Under the pieces are notes generated by a model. That model was not told the origin of the DNA. It did not search any database and saw only the letters and a list, made by a program, of their open reading frames with translations. A stretch of 64,000 bases of DNA from Favolaschia claudopus (taxonomy: Eukaryota > Basidiomycota > Agaricomycetes > Agaricales > Mycenaceae), in NCBI GenBank assembly GCA_037176885.1, contig JAWWNJ010000084.1:682001-746000 (forward strand), read 5' to 3'. Shown here piece after piece: positions 44,700-55,776 of this stretch (the first letter of the stretch is position 1; each line of letters begins with the position of its first letter). A program made the translations under genes and the position numbers.

Positions 44700-47600
44700 C
44701 AGGCGGTCCGTGTCATGCGGGAACAGCCAGTGCCGGCGTTCTGCAGCGGCTCGCCCATCCAAGAGAACGATTAGGAGACCAATATACCTGAAAATAAATT
44801 TAGTTTGAGAAAAACAACAAGAATTTGAGCATTACATTGGTGGCGGCGATGACAAAGGATTTTTGATCAGCAGCGTCGCAGTATTCTTGGGAGCGTGTGG
44901 CGTCTAGTCCGAAAGTGTTGCGGATGCGTTGATTTGGGCGGGAAGGTGAGGGAGTAACAGAATCTGAAAATGCGCGGAAGGCGCAATAACCTCAGTCTCC
45001 CGCAATGTGGGATGAAAGACTGTATATTAAATACCTGAAAATGCGCGGAAGGCGCAATAACTACACAATGAGTAAGTAAATATAAGTAGGTAGATAGATA
45101 GAGAACTCACCCTCAGTCTCCCGCAATGTGGGATGAAAGACTGAGGGTGGTGGACAGACGAGCACGGTTTATATGTAAGAAAACAAGGCTGTACGATAAG
45201 TATCAGATATCTATCAAGGGCCGGAGCGGCGGGGCGGCTACCCGGAATAATTCATATTCTGACACCCCCACTCGACCCAGGCCGTAGTCCCATAGATAGA
45301 CAGAATTTGGAGTGCTTGTCATGAGATAAAGGTTTTGTGAAAATATCTGCCACCATTTCATCTGTAGGATACCACAAGACAATACATTCTCCAGTGCGAA
45401 CCAAGTCATCACGAACAAAATGATATTTTCTTTGTATATGCTGAGTCCTAGCGCGGTATTGTGGATCCTGGGACAGAATAATGGCAGCTCGGTTATCACA
45501 TCTCAACTCAGTGGGATTTCTCTGATGTTGACCTAGTTCGTCAAAAAAGGATCTTAACCATGCTAGATGTTGTCCTGCATTTGCAAGTCCAATGTATTCA
45601 CTCTCAGTAGAAGATAGAGCGACCATGGATTGCCGACGGCTATCCAATTGGCATCACTGTATCCCAGAAATTGCATGTCCATGCTGATGTCAGCCCCGTT
45701 GTATACAAGTTCCCAATGACGGGTGCCTTTGAGGTATCGAAGAAGTCGTTTTGCTGCTGCCCAATGAATTCTCTTTGGCTTTGCACTAAATCGACCAAGT
45801 ACTCCTACACTGTATGCAAGATCTGGTCCAGTACCTAGCATGGCATACATAGCAGACCCGATTACACTTTGATATAATAGATCCACCTTCGACAATAGCC
45901 ATATGGGTAATGATACTGTCGTCATCAGGGTCATTCTCTGTGAGCGGGGTTCCAGTAGACATAGGCGTGAATACAGGTTTGCAGTCTGTCATGCCATAGC
46001 GAGAAAGGACTTTGTCAATATACTGACGCTGGTTCAGTGCAATGGTGCGCTTCTTACGGTTTCGAACGATCTCGATCCCAAGGAGGTATTTGGCTGGACC
46101 TAGGTCTCGCATCTTAAAAGTAGATGAAAGCATTCTTTTGACTTTGGAAGAGAATTCTTTAGAAGTTGCAGCAACAAGAAGATCATCAACATAGACCACA
46201 ACAAAACAAGTCTGTTTGCCTTCTCTATAAACATAAAGGCAGGTCTCTGAATTCAAGCGATGAAATCCGAGTTTTAGAATCTCTGTGTCAAAAGTCCTGT
46301 TCCAAGTTCTCCCAGCTTGTTTAAGACCATACAATGAACGCTTGAGTCGCCAGCAGTGACCTTCTGGAATTTCAACACCATCTGGAGGCATCATGTAGAT
46401 TTCTTCCTCCAGTTTACCATTGAGGTAGGCTTGTGAAACATCCAGCTGATCCAGTTCTAAGTCATATTTGGCAGCAAGAGCACAAATGATGCGAACAGAC
46501 TCAAGATTGGGAGTGGGCGCAAAAACTTCTTTGTAGTCAACACCTTCTTTCTGAGTATCTCCTCTGGCAACGATTCGGACTTTGTAACGAGCAATTTTGC
46601 CTGTTTCATCCACTTTGACTTTGGGAACCACTTTAGATTTAATAGGCTTGACACCGTTTGGTATGGGAACAACATCATAGACGTCATTTGCTCGGAGTCC
46701 AGCAAGTTCCTCTTCAAGTCCAGCTCTCCAATGTTCAGCATCAGGACCCTGCAATGCCTCTTGCCAACTAGAAGGGTCAAGAGGGTTCTGAGCTAAAAAG
46801 GCTTCTTCAATAGCATCATCTAGAGAAGCAAGCAAGACTGCCTCTGGAGCGTCAGGGACTTCAATGTCTGGTTCAACAGACGCTTCATTTTCTTTTGCCT
46901 GTTTACGTGCTGCATTCTCTGCATCGCGCTGAGCTTTTGACTGATGCTGTGGTCCTTCAGCTATTCTGTCGTACTCAGCGGTGGGATGTTGTGCCCTTGC
47001 ATGTGGACGTGTTGACCGCCTAGTAGGTTCCTGTCGTACACCTGCGACCTTGCGCAATGGTGGAGCTCCCCTATTTGATGGATGGACAATAGACGGCGGA
47101 TCAGCCTGACTTAGATTATCCCCCACTGAACCTGGTATCGGGTGAGGCAAAGTGTCCGGTTCACCATCATCGTCATCATCACCATAATATGGGGTAGACC
47201 TCTTCCGCAGTGTCTGAGCAAAATCCTCATATTCTTTCCTAGAAGTCGCAGGTGCCTCAAGCTTTGGTTCTATAGGTGAGTGAAGTTCCTGGTCATCAAA
47301 CCGAACATGCCTAGATATGATGGTTTCACCATAAGAACCATCTTTGTTGATTACTAGCAAGTCATACGCTTTACTGTTTTCATGGTAGCCAACAAAGATG
47401 CAACGCTTTGCTTTATCGCCAAATTTCTGCTTGTGACGCTTTTCTTTAGGAATCAGAGGATAAGCTCTACAGCCAAAGGGATGCAGGTGTCGTATGTTTA
47501 TTGGACGGTCAAAAAGTTTCTCATGAGGGCTCTCAAATTCCTGTGCTGAAGTAGGTGTTCTATTCACAGTATAACCAGCTGCTTTCATTGCTAAGACCCA

Positions 47601-50600
47601 AAATTTACGAGGAAGGCGTGAGGCGATCAACATAGTTGTAGCTCTGGAAACAAGTGTTTGATTCATTCGCTCTGCTACTCCATTTTGCTCTGGAGTGTAA
47701 GGTGCTGTTGTTTCATGGATGATGCCTAGACGTTTGAATTCTGTTTCCATTTGATGAGACGTGAATTCACCACCCCCATCTGTGCGAAAGAATCGAGTCC
47801 AGCCCTCACAGAATTCCCAATTAGCAATTTGAGCACGAAAATGTGCCTCAGTAGATTTTCGCCATTCTTTGAGTTTAATAGACTTGGGATTTCTTTTGGG
47901 CAAATAGAATCCACACCTCAGAGGAATGATGATCTATAAGGACCACCCAGTAGCGTATTCCACCTGGGCCTTCAGGCGTTACTGGACCACCAACATCAGA
48001 TGATACAATATCTAAAGGACCACGAGCTTTGGTTTGACTTTTGGAAAACGGTAATTTCTTCATTTTCCCAAGAACACAGGGTTCACAGAATTTGGGGATT
48101 CCTGTCAAGGATGTAATTTCACCAAGTCGGCCTTTAGCAACAGATTTCTGTAAAAGTTGGAAATTTGTATGACCAGATATTCGATGAAGGTGATTGATAT
48201 CCATAGCAAATAGTGCATGTGGATCTTCACTCAAAGGAGTATAGACAATGTGGTACAGTCCCTTCCGATGCTTAGCTTCAATCATTCTTTGCCCTTTTGG
48301 GTTTCGAACAATGCAGCTATCTGCTTCGAACATGCAATTGTATCCCTTTTTAGCCATTTGTTGTACTGAGACAAGTGTGATACCAAAGGATGGGACATGT
48401 AATGCACGTAGAGAGACATCAGACATCCCTCGCTTTGTTTTGCAAGATAGACGGATGGTTCCAGTTCCAACTGCATCACAATATGTGTCATTACCAAGCC
48501 GCACCCTTTTTGGTGGATTGAGTACTTTATAAGAACCTGTCTCAAACCATGCCTCATTTGGTGTCATGGTAGTAGAAGCCCCAGAGTCAATTACCACAGC
48601 TTTGGATGAAGGGTTTGCATCACTCAAAAGATAAGCAGACATAGCAGCATAAGATTTCTGGGAAACAACAGGTACAGCTAAATGTCCATGTTCGGAGTTA
48701 TCGGAATCAGATTCAGAATCTGTAGTAGCAGAGGCATTTGCCTTGTCACGGCGCTTTCTAGGTCTCGCTTTCTCAGACTTCTGCTTGTCATTCTTCTTTG
48801 AGTCCTTTGATCCCTGCGCTAGATTCTTCAACTGATAGCAGTTATCGGAAGTATGAGATTTGTTTTGTCCATGTATAAGGCAATGTTTATCGCCCTTGGG
48901 AGATGCCTTTCCTTTGCCAGGGTTTGTGGATTTAGCAGCTAGAGCAGTGTCGTCGCTGTTCTCACTCTTTGGCAGTTTACCAAGAGTAATCAGGCGAGCA
49001 CGAGCTTTATCCCAAGTTATGCCTGTACCAAGAGAGGACACAATGTTCCCTTTAATGCCTGTCCAGTAGCTATCATCTGGTAGAGTGCTGAGCAGAATGA
49101 GAGGCTGAAGCTCTGGGGGGAATGGAAATTCCAGGCGTGCAAGCCTATCAAAACAGGTCTTGATAGCAGCTACATGAGAAAGAATCTTGTTGCGATCCAT
49201 GAGCTCTGGTTCGCCTTCAATAACAAGCTTGGTGCTAAAAAGTTCTGCTAGAACACCCATTGCAGAATCGGCACGATTTTCTGCTTCAAAGCGCTGGCGC
49301 AGTTTGGCCCAGAGAGTTCCAGCATTAGATTCGTTGACATACTCTGTGCGCAGTTCTGCTGAAAGAAGCTTCTGAATGACACCTAAAGCACGGCTATTGC
49401 GTTCGCCAGGAGTATCCTTAAAAGCTACACCAGCAACAGGAGCTGTGGCAGGCAGAGGAGTAACAGCAGCAGCAGCAACAGAGGCATCAGCTGCATTTGC
49501 AGCGAGGATAACAGATTCAAGCAGAGTGTAGACTCCCTGTAGGCGCAGTTCCACTGTAGCATTAACATGAAAAATCGGCCAGTCTTCTGCTCCGGAAAGC
49601 TCAGAAGAAGCCGAGTTTGCTGCAGTTGACATTGTGTGAGAAGTCCGAGGTGAGATAACCGGAGTCCGAGGGAATTTCGGCAACAGGTCGTGTGATTGAT
49701 TGATTGATACAAGTCTGTGCTTGTGATGCTTCGAGCTCTGATGAGCGAGCAGGTGAGTCTTCCAATAGGTACGTCTTCAGAGAGCTAGCGCTCGGTGGCC
49801 CATAACCTAACAGAATCTGAAAATGCGCGGAAGGCGCAATAACCTCAGTCTCCCGCAATGTGGGATGAAAGACTGTATATTAAATACCTGAAAATGCGCG
49901 GAAGGCGCAATAACTACACAATGAGTAAGTAAATATAAGTAGGTAGATAGATAGAGAACTCACCCTCAGTCTCCCGCAATGTGGGATGAAAGACTGAGGG
50001 TGGTGGACAGACGAGCACGGTTTATATGTAAGAAAACAAGGCTGTACGATAAGTATCAGATATCTATCAAGGGCCGGAGCGGCGGGGCGGCTACCCGGAA
50101 TAATTCATATTCTGACAGGGAGTTGTGGAGAAACGGGCTGCCCAAGGGTCCTCAGTCTACCCGACATTGACAGCAGCGGCGATGACGCATTTCGGTCGGC
50201 GGTGTCGCGACAGCTCCACGAGCGTGTAGAGAGGGCTCAGAAGATCCAGTAGATACTTTGGCTTGAGTGAAAAGGCGAAGAGGCTGTGAAAATAGAGGCT
50301 GACAAACTTTTTAGCGTGCCCAGCACATTCCCGACATTGGCGGCGACGGCGGCAACGTGTTTCGATCGAGAGCTTGGGGACGGGTTGATGAGTGTGTATA
50401 AGAAGGTCTGAAAGTGTGGGGCATGTGTTCGTTCAATGAAATAAATGAAATGGGAGCATTTTTTTTTTTTGCAAACTCGCCTTATTTGTAGACATGGGTA
50501 AACCAAGTGTTGCGCGGCGACGCCGAGATTTGTGTGAGCAGGAGAAGATGTAAACACCTCCAGCGTATCTGAAGCTACTTTTGGATCAGGCAAAACGACA

Positions 50601-52600
50601 CACGCGCAAGAAATATACATACATTCTGTAAATTGGTCTGCTTCTTGAGAGAGGCGGCGCGGGCATTCGTTCGGCGACACCGACGGGAAAGCGAAGACAT
50701 AAAGGGAGGAGAAACGTTCTAGAGGTTCCAAACATATTTTAATTCAAGAGAAACGGCCGAGAAATGGGTGAGCAACTCACCTTTTCGTCGCACATGCCTT
50801 ATTTGGATAGCAGCTCGGGCGAGAAGGCCGGCCACAATCGTCGTGCGAAGACGGCGCGACTTCTGGGTAGAGGAGTCAATTGTGAGGGCACTGACACATG
50901 TAAGAGTGCTTTAGTTTGAAGGAAACATATTTGAAGGAGTAACTTACATTTTTATGCTGGAGCTGACGGCTGAGAGGTACCCTCGGTACGGTTGTTTCGA
51001 AGGCAGCACGCGTAGCGCGACGCTGGATGGAGTTGAATTCGACTTTGTTGGTTTTAATGAAGATGGAGAGGGCGGGGGTTGGTACGGCGCGTTCGAGGAG
51101 AGTCGAATCTACGGCGGTGGGTTTGCGGGACGTAAGACGGCGGGCAGATGGGGTTTGAGGTGGGTACAGCGATGGTGGCTGCGGCGGCGGGTGCGGGTAA
51201 GATGTTGGATGTAAAAGAGCGGTAAACTAGGGAGACAGTAGTGTCGTTAGCATGGTGCGGGAGGTATGGGGAGAGAAGGGCGGGACAACACCTTTTCTTC
51301 GGTATGTACTACTTTTCTGTAGCACAAATTACGCAAACGGCGGCGGCGGCGACGGAAAAGACAGCGGCGACAAGCACATCGTCGCCGCTGGTGTTGCTAC
51401 TGACTCATGAGCAGATGAAGGGCGCGCGGGAGTGTGTGAAAACAGCGAGGCTGGGTGACCTGGCAAATTTTGCGCGTGTCGATGTCGGGGGGGTTGCCAA
51501 GAAGACTCGAGGAGGTGGCACTGTATTCGGGAGAGGGTGGAAGGGGAGAGCACAGCTGAAGGGGAAGGGGACGAAGAAAGAGGTATAAAAAAACAGCCAC
51601 GCACATCGATGCGTGTACGTGCTACGTGGCAGCTGCGTCTCATCGCATGTAGTGAGTGACACAGTGAGCAGCTGGAGATAGTTCAGTTCATGCAAAAGAA
51701 CAAAAGTCCGAGAGAGAGCAAGAGACATACATTGTGTTGGTAGCTGAGATGCACGACGAGCGCGATTGTTCGGCGACGACGCCCGGACTCGCGAGCATAA
51801 AAGCAGATAGATAGCGCCCGGGGAGTACTGTTCGTGCTTTGGTTTGTACAAAACAATGTGAAATGAGTAAGATACATACACTTTTGTGATAGTGATTGAG
51901 AGGTGAGGTTTATTCCGTCGTTTAGCGACAGCGGCTAGCTAGCTAAAAGAAGAGATATTTGAAGCACCACAGGCTGGCTGTGACAACTTTAGTTCGAAGG
52001 GAAAGCGCTTGAAATAAGGGAGATAACCTACATACTTTTTCTGATCTCGAGGTCGAGATGGCAAGATATCTGCGAACACAGAATTGCGGCAAAGGCGGCG
52101 GTAGTTCCGAGCATGCAGCTACATTGGGGGCGTCCCAGGGGACCTGTCTGTACTTGGGTTCGTGTAAACGAAGCAAGAAATTAGAAAGATACATACACAT
52201 TGTCCCGATTTTGGGGGTGGTACCAGAAGGGGAGTGGATACAGCTATCAAAGATGTGGACAGCAACAGCTGGGTAGTGAACGTTGTCGGAAGCACCTGGG
52301 GATGACGAGTAGACGGTAGGAAGCGGCAGGAGAGAAGCACGAGAAGAGGGGGCACAGTGCGAGGTTTTTTCTAAGCAAATCCGAATCTTAGATTGATTCT
52401 CTTCGGATTGATTTCGGCTCGACGCGACAAAGAGAGAGGAAGTAGACTGTAGCATGCGCGCACGCGTTGTTTGCTGTCTGCAGTGCTTGCGGTGGTGGGA
52501 GGAGCGAGACCGGGGATCAAACGCGCTGATCGACTTGATCCAGCGCTGATGATGCTGTCCCGGCCACCGGTAAATCACCACGATTTACCGTGCATTTCCG
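44700..52600 (-). CDS. Intron-rich unit of repeated ~155-nt exon-intron modules (unidentified)
   Basis: I do not recognise a family. On the minus strand, donor-like sites recur at 52196, 52035, 51881, 51730, then 50947, 50780, 50624, 50480, 50326 and 50160, spaced 144-167 nt, each with a GT/GC donor and an upstream AG acceptor. Open exons of about 30 codons lie between them. A larger exon (about 51215-50948) reads ..VEFNSIQRRATRAAFETT, then KSRRLRTTIVAGLLARAA (50891-50781), then SSLYVFAFPSVSPNECPRRL. Two modules share the pattern LYTL..R.K.V.AA..NVG (50395-50327 and about 50235-50161). After removing the Copia element, the intron at 50160 closes with GGACTAG at about 44913, and a last module (EYCDAADQKSFVIAATN) precedes a donor at 44835. 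Start, end and several phases are uncertain; some modules may be decayed or non-coding. Confidence 0.35.
44955..45264 (-). repeat. Copia 3' LTR
   Basis: 310 bp; minus strand begins TGTCAGAATATG and ends CAGATTCTGTTA. It carries two copies of GAAAATGCGCGGAAGGCGC and two copies of a stem-loop CAGTCTCCCGCA..GAAAGACTG. Confidence 0.95.
45252..49632 (-). pseudogene. Copia gag-pol polyprotein, frameshifted
   Basis: Starting at ATG 49632, gag continues to a knuckle-like CLIHGQNKSHTSDNCYQLK. Protease has VVIDSGASTTMTP, the pre-integrase domain HRISGHTNF..CEPCVLGKMKKL, and the integrase core starts DIVSSDVGGPV. Near 47880 a frameshift interrupts the integrase; the next frame resumes with FFRTDGGGEFTS and PYTPEQNGVAERMNQTL (D..E residues present) and runs through the RT, with LDVSQAYLNGKLEEEIYM, SLYGLKQAGRTWN and VVYVDDLLVAA. 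A second frameshift near 45895 precedes YQSVIGSAMYAML. A third lesion near 45640 fuses LGYSDANW to SRRQSMVALSSTESEY, apparently deleting about 25-30 residues of RNase H. The original was evidently one long ORF. The first ATG of the open frame (49683) is less likely than 49632. Confidence 0.9.
45265..45273 (-). other. Copia polypurine tract
   Basis: GAGTGGGGG on the minus strand directly precedes the 3' LTR, the usual plus-strand primer position. Confidence 0.75.
49796..49807 (-). other. Copia primer-binding site (half-tRNA-iMet type)
   Basis: Immediately inside the 5' LTR the minus strand reads GGTTATGGGCC. Drosophila copia has a similar site, complementary to the anticodon region of initiator tRNA-Met, and is primed by a half-tRNA. 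The match is by memory of that family. Confidence 0.65.
49808..50117 (-). repeat. Copia 5' LTR
   Basis: 310 bp, no difference seen from the 3' LTR at 44955-45264. It should contain the promoter and RNA start. Confidence 0.95.
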
Positions 52601-53655
52601 TAAATTACATAAGGCAAATAAAGGTACTTATGTACTCGAGCTGGAGAGGTGTACATAGTGTCACGTCTTGGTCACGTCCCAAACTTGACTCCCACCCTCA
52701 CACGACCCGGAAACTGGATTGATGGACCATGACTACATACCCACTGGTAGTAGTCGATCTAGTATCCGGGGTCCGCGGAAAGAGGTTTTGGTGGTCATTT
52801 TCACGAAGTTCTTGAATATCTCGTTAGTGCCCACTGGTTCTACTGGTATAAAGCACACCATGTGGTTTGGAGTGCTTTACTGCGCTATAATATGTATCTA
52901 CATGATTTTAATAGGCCCGGTATCCTCCCTTATTCACTCGAAGAAAGTTGTTGGAAAGTTGACAGCGTTTGATGGCAACGGCACTTTGACAGCACTATGA
53001 CATAAGAACACGCTCGCACTTTTGCCTCTCGCATTCTTTACTCGCATTGAGAGCACCAGAACATCCAGAGATGTTTGAGAAATGTGCCAAAACAAGTTAA
53101 ACTATCATATTACCTTGAAAATGAGTGTGACATTCTCAATCTCTGGCAACTGGCCTGATTTTACGACCTAAACTGCATTTCGGTTCTCAAAAACCTTACT
53201 GTATAGTTTCCAGAGTGTTATGCATTTAGTTACCGTCGATATATTGCCACTAACGGTGACTAGCCGCTCAACTTGCTATCGTATTCGGAAGGATTGCCCG
53301 TTTAAGCAAGCATCAGCTGATTGCCGACTGGTGGTGGTGGGTCTGGTTTCCGGGGTCTTGACAGGAAGGTTTTGGGTAGTCCTGGTCAAGAACTTTTGTT
53401 ACCGCCACCCCTTGCACACGACTATACTACACATCCTTCGGACACTTCCATCGCACTAACAACACCTTTATTTATCGCCTCCGGGCACCGCGTCTTAGTA
53501 GATCGTGTACTTGTTGCGGTATAAAAATGCAGAGACAAAAAAAAAAACATAGTGTCACGTGTCCTATACATGAAAACACGAGGATCAGGACACGTGAAAC
53601 GTAACGTGACTTTGACGCGAAACCACGGGACCACGTCGAGATGTAAAGCTGCTTG
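52600..53655. other. Intergenic, no gene recognised
   Basis: Frames are short. GTACATAGTGTCACGTC near 52650 and CATAGTGTCACGTGTCC near 53548 are similar, and GTGTCCT..AGGACAC near 53560-53600 forms an inverted pair, hinting at small element remains. Confidence 0.35.
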
Positions 53656-53659
53656 AAAG

Positions 53660-55400
53660 CGGCAACTTGAACCCCGCCATTCCAAGGGTGATGGCAAATC
53701 GGTCGCCAGACCGATTAAAGCCGACGGCCACGGCCCGTAAAACCCTCGGCAATCTGAGGCTATTTCCGGCGAAATAAAGCCCTCGAAATGACCGATTTTT
53801 CCAAAAACACGTCTTCTTGTATTGCCGGGGGGATGTCTCCTGATCCGTTACCACGATCACTACCACAGGCAGCACGCTCGCCTTCCCTCGAAGACCTCCA
53901 CAAAGCCATTCATAGCATCCCACTCCCGAAGTCTACCTCAGCCAAAACATGTTCTGTTCCCCTAGCAGACCTGAAAAACATCCGCACTCTGATAGCGACC
54001 CTTTTGCTCAGCCAGAACCTCCACTCCGACACCACTGCTAGCATCTCGTCCATTGTTACCAAACTCGACACACTTTCATCCAAGATAGACTCTATTTCAC
54101 CAGCTCCCATAAATCCTACCCCTTCATCTGGCGTATCCTCCCAGAAATCCTACGCATCTGTCGCTGCTTCTCCCACTGCCACGTCACTGGCCCCATCCCG
54201 TGTTCCGCGTGACACCTCTCGTGACATCACGCTCACCCCGAAAGACCGCCGGTACAAGGCCTTCGTTAACGAGACACACCACGCTATTCAGCAGCAGCTT
54301 AACGCAATAATCAATGAATCCCCTCGCTACTGCGAGTACGACGAGACACCATTTGTCCGCGCAGTTGCCAAATATCGAAATGGTGACATTCGCATCTCCT
54401 TCCAGTCTACCTGGGCTGCTCACCTCCTTACGGAGGACAGCACCTGGTTTTCCACCTTCTCCACCCTCCTTCGAATTCGCTCCCCAACGTTTGCTGTTGT
54501 CATGCACCGGGTTCCGACCAGCTTCAATGTTGCGTCCGGTCATTGTGATAACAACGGGGATTGGAACGATGATATCTCGGACTTGATCGAGGCTAATGAG
54601 GGCAACTGGATGCCCAGGTCTCTTGTCAGGGTACACTGGATTGGTCGCCGTTCTGACGACGAGGTGCGAAAAGCGAAACAACACTCTTCGATTGTCCTTC
54701 ACTTTGGGAATCCAGCTGCTGCCAACCTCGCTATTTCTCAGCGCCTGGCGCTTCACGGACACCTCCATCGTACTGAAAGGTACTCACCACAACCCTTACA
54801 GTGCTTCAACTGTTACTCGTTTGGCCATATTGCGTCTCAATGCAAGCGTCCCGCTATCTGCGGCATCTGCGCTTCCGATCATCCAACTTCCAACTGCCAA
54901 TGCCCGCACTCTACTCCATGCCAACCCCTCGCCAAATGTACTCTTCTACCAGTCAAATGTGGTCTGCGCGGCTGTGGCGGCCCTCACCGGGCGACTGACT
55001 TGTCATGCCCTATCCGCCAAGTCATTCTGCTCCGTATTTCTGCAGAACATGCAGCCGCTGGTCCTCTCTTCAAGGTCCCTCCAGATCTTTGAAAATTCTT
55101 TCCCTTATTTCTCGCCATACGAAACCGAAACCCTGCTCTGAACCCATCAACAGATTCATCTCAATATCTACCGTCTACTTCATCCACTGTGCCCTATTCA
55201 ATGGGTAATTTCCCGGAGTTTGTCGCCCGCTTCACCTGCTCTTCATGTATTACGGTCTACGATGGACATACGTTCAGAAATAGTTGGAAAGTAGTAAAGT
55301 AGCAAAGTATCGTGTACCATAGCCGCTTACAGCGGCTCGAGCACGTTAATGGATTTCATCATCATCATCATCTTGTATCGCCTCGTTCTTGCTCGTTTCT
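53660..55400 (+). mobile_element. LINE fragment: 5' module and ORF1 without ORF2
   Basis: The 5' module (53668-53815) shares its ends with the 136-bp arms at 1161-1834. It is followed by an intact ORF1 and about 250 bp of non-coding sequence ending near CATCATCATCATCATC (about 55355-55371), which could be a simple-repeat 3' tail. No endonuclease or RT sequence follows, so ORF2 is deleted or this is a non-autonomous derivative. Confidence 0.65.
53788..55092 (+). CDS. LINE ORF1 (gag-like nucleic-acid-binding protein), intact
   Basis: An uninterrupted 434-residue frame. The N-terminal part has a Ser/Pro-rich segment and a helical zone (ADLKNIRTLIATLLLSQNL). The middle (residues about 150-340) resembles the RRM-like gag domain of fungal LINEs (AVAKYRNGDIRISFQSTWAA, ..FAVVMHRVPTSF). 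The C terminus has three Cys/His knuckles: CFNCYSFGHIASQC, CGICASDHPTSNC and CGLRGCGGPHRATDLSC. ORF1 proteins coat element RNA. No ORF2 follows. The ATG lies in a module shared with other copies, so the start is well supported. A conserved frame without its partner suggests either recent origin or use in trans. Confidence 0.8.
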   Translation: MTDFSKNTSSCIAGGMSPDPLPRSLPQAARSPSLEDLHKAIHSIPLPKSTSAKTCSVPLADLKNIRTLIATLLLSQNLHSDTTASISSIVTKLDTLSSKIDSISPAPINPTPSSGVSSQKSYASVAASPTATSLAPSRVPRDTSRDITLTPKDRRYKAFVNETHHAIQQQLNAIINESPRYCEYDETPFVRAVAKYRNGDIRISFQSTWAAHLLTEDSTWFSTFSTLLRIRSPTFAVVMHRVPTSFNVASGHCDNNGDWNDDISDLIEANEGNWMPRSLVRVHWIGRRSDDEVRKAKQHSSIVLHFGNPAAANLAISQRLALHGHLHRTERYSPQPLQCFNCYSFGHIASQCKRPAICGICASDHPTSNCQCPHSTPCQPLAKCTLLPVKCGLRGCGGPHRATDLSCPIRQVILLRISAEHAAAGPLFKVPPDL

Positions 55401-55776
55401 TGCCCAATATCGACTATTCTTGTATGTATGAGGTCGCCTTAATCCGGGCCTCAAGACGCTGGTATTTTATTGTCAAAATTCCGACTTTGATTTTGGTCGA
55501 CATCCACTTGACATGATGAACGCCAGGCGCATACTATGGTTGGAAGGTCGTGAGTAGCGAGCAGATTGTGGTAAATGGCTCGCAAATTAATCCACCCGCA
55601 CTTGTCTATGTTCAGTATGCTCCTTGATGATGTATGTATGTTCCAGCACTGAGCCCCGCGTGGAAGTGATTGATGTTCAAGAGGTGTTCATTCTTAAAAT
55701 TTTCCATACAACGTCGGAAAAGTGACTTAAGAGCCTCTTGCCCCTCCCTGGCTACGTAATGCTGATGTAAGCTTCC

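Larger units (their letters stand above)
44955..50117 (-). mobile_element. Full-length Copia LTR retrotransposon
   Basis: A 5163-bp element with two 310-bp LTRs that are identical by eye, flanked by the 5-bp target duplication GGGAG (44950-44954 and 50118-50122). Internal order is gag, protease, integrase, RT, RNase H, which defines Copia/Ty1. A primer site and a purine tract sit at the expected places. Identical LTRs imply a recent insertion. It lies within an apparent intron of the modular unit. Confidence 0.95.

Noticed and set aside
47870..47910. Programmed ribosomal frameshift in Copia
   Set aside because: The shift falls inside the integrase core, not at a gag-pol border, and two further lesions follow; random mutation is simpler.
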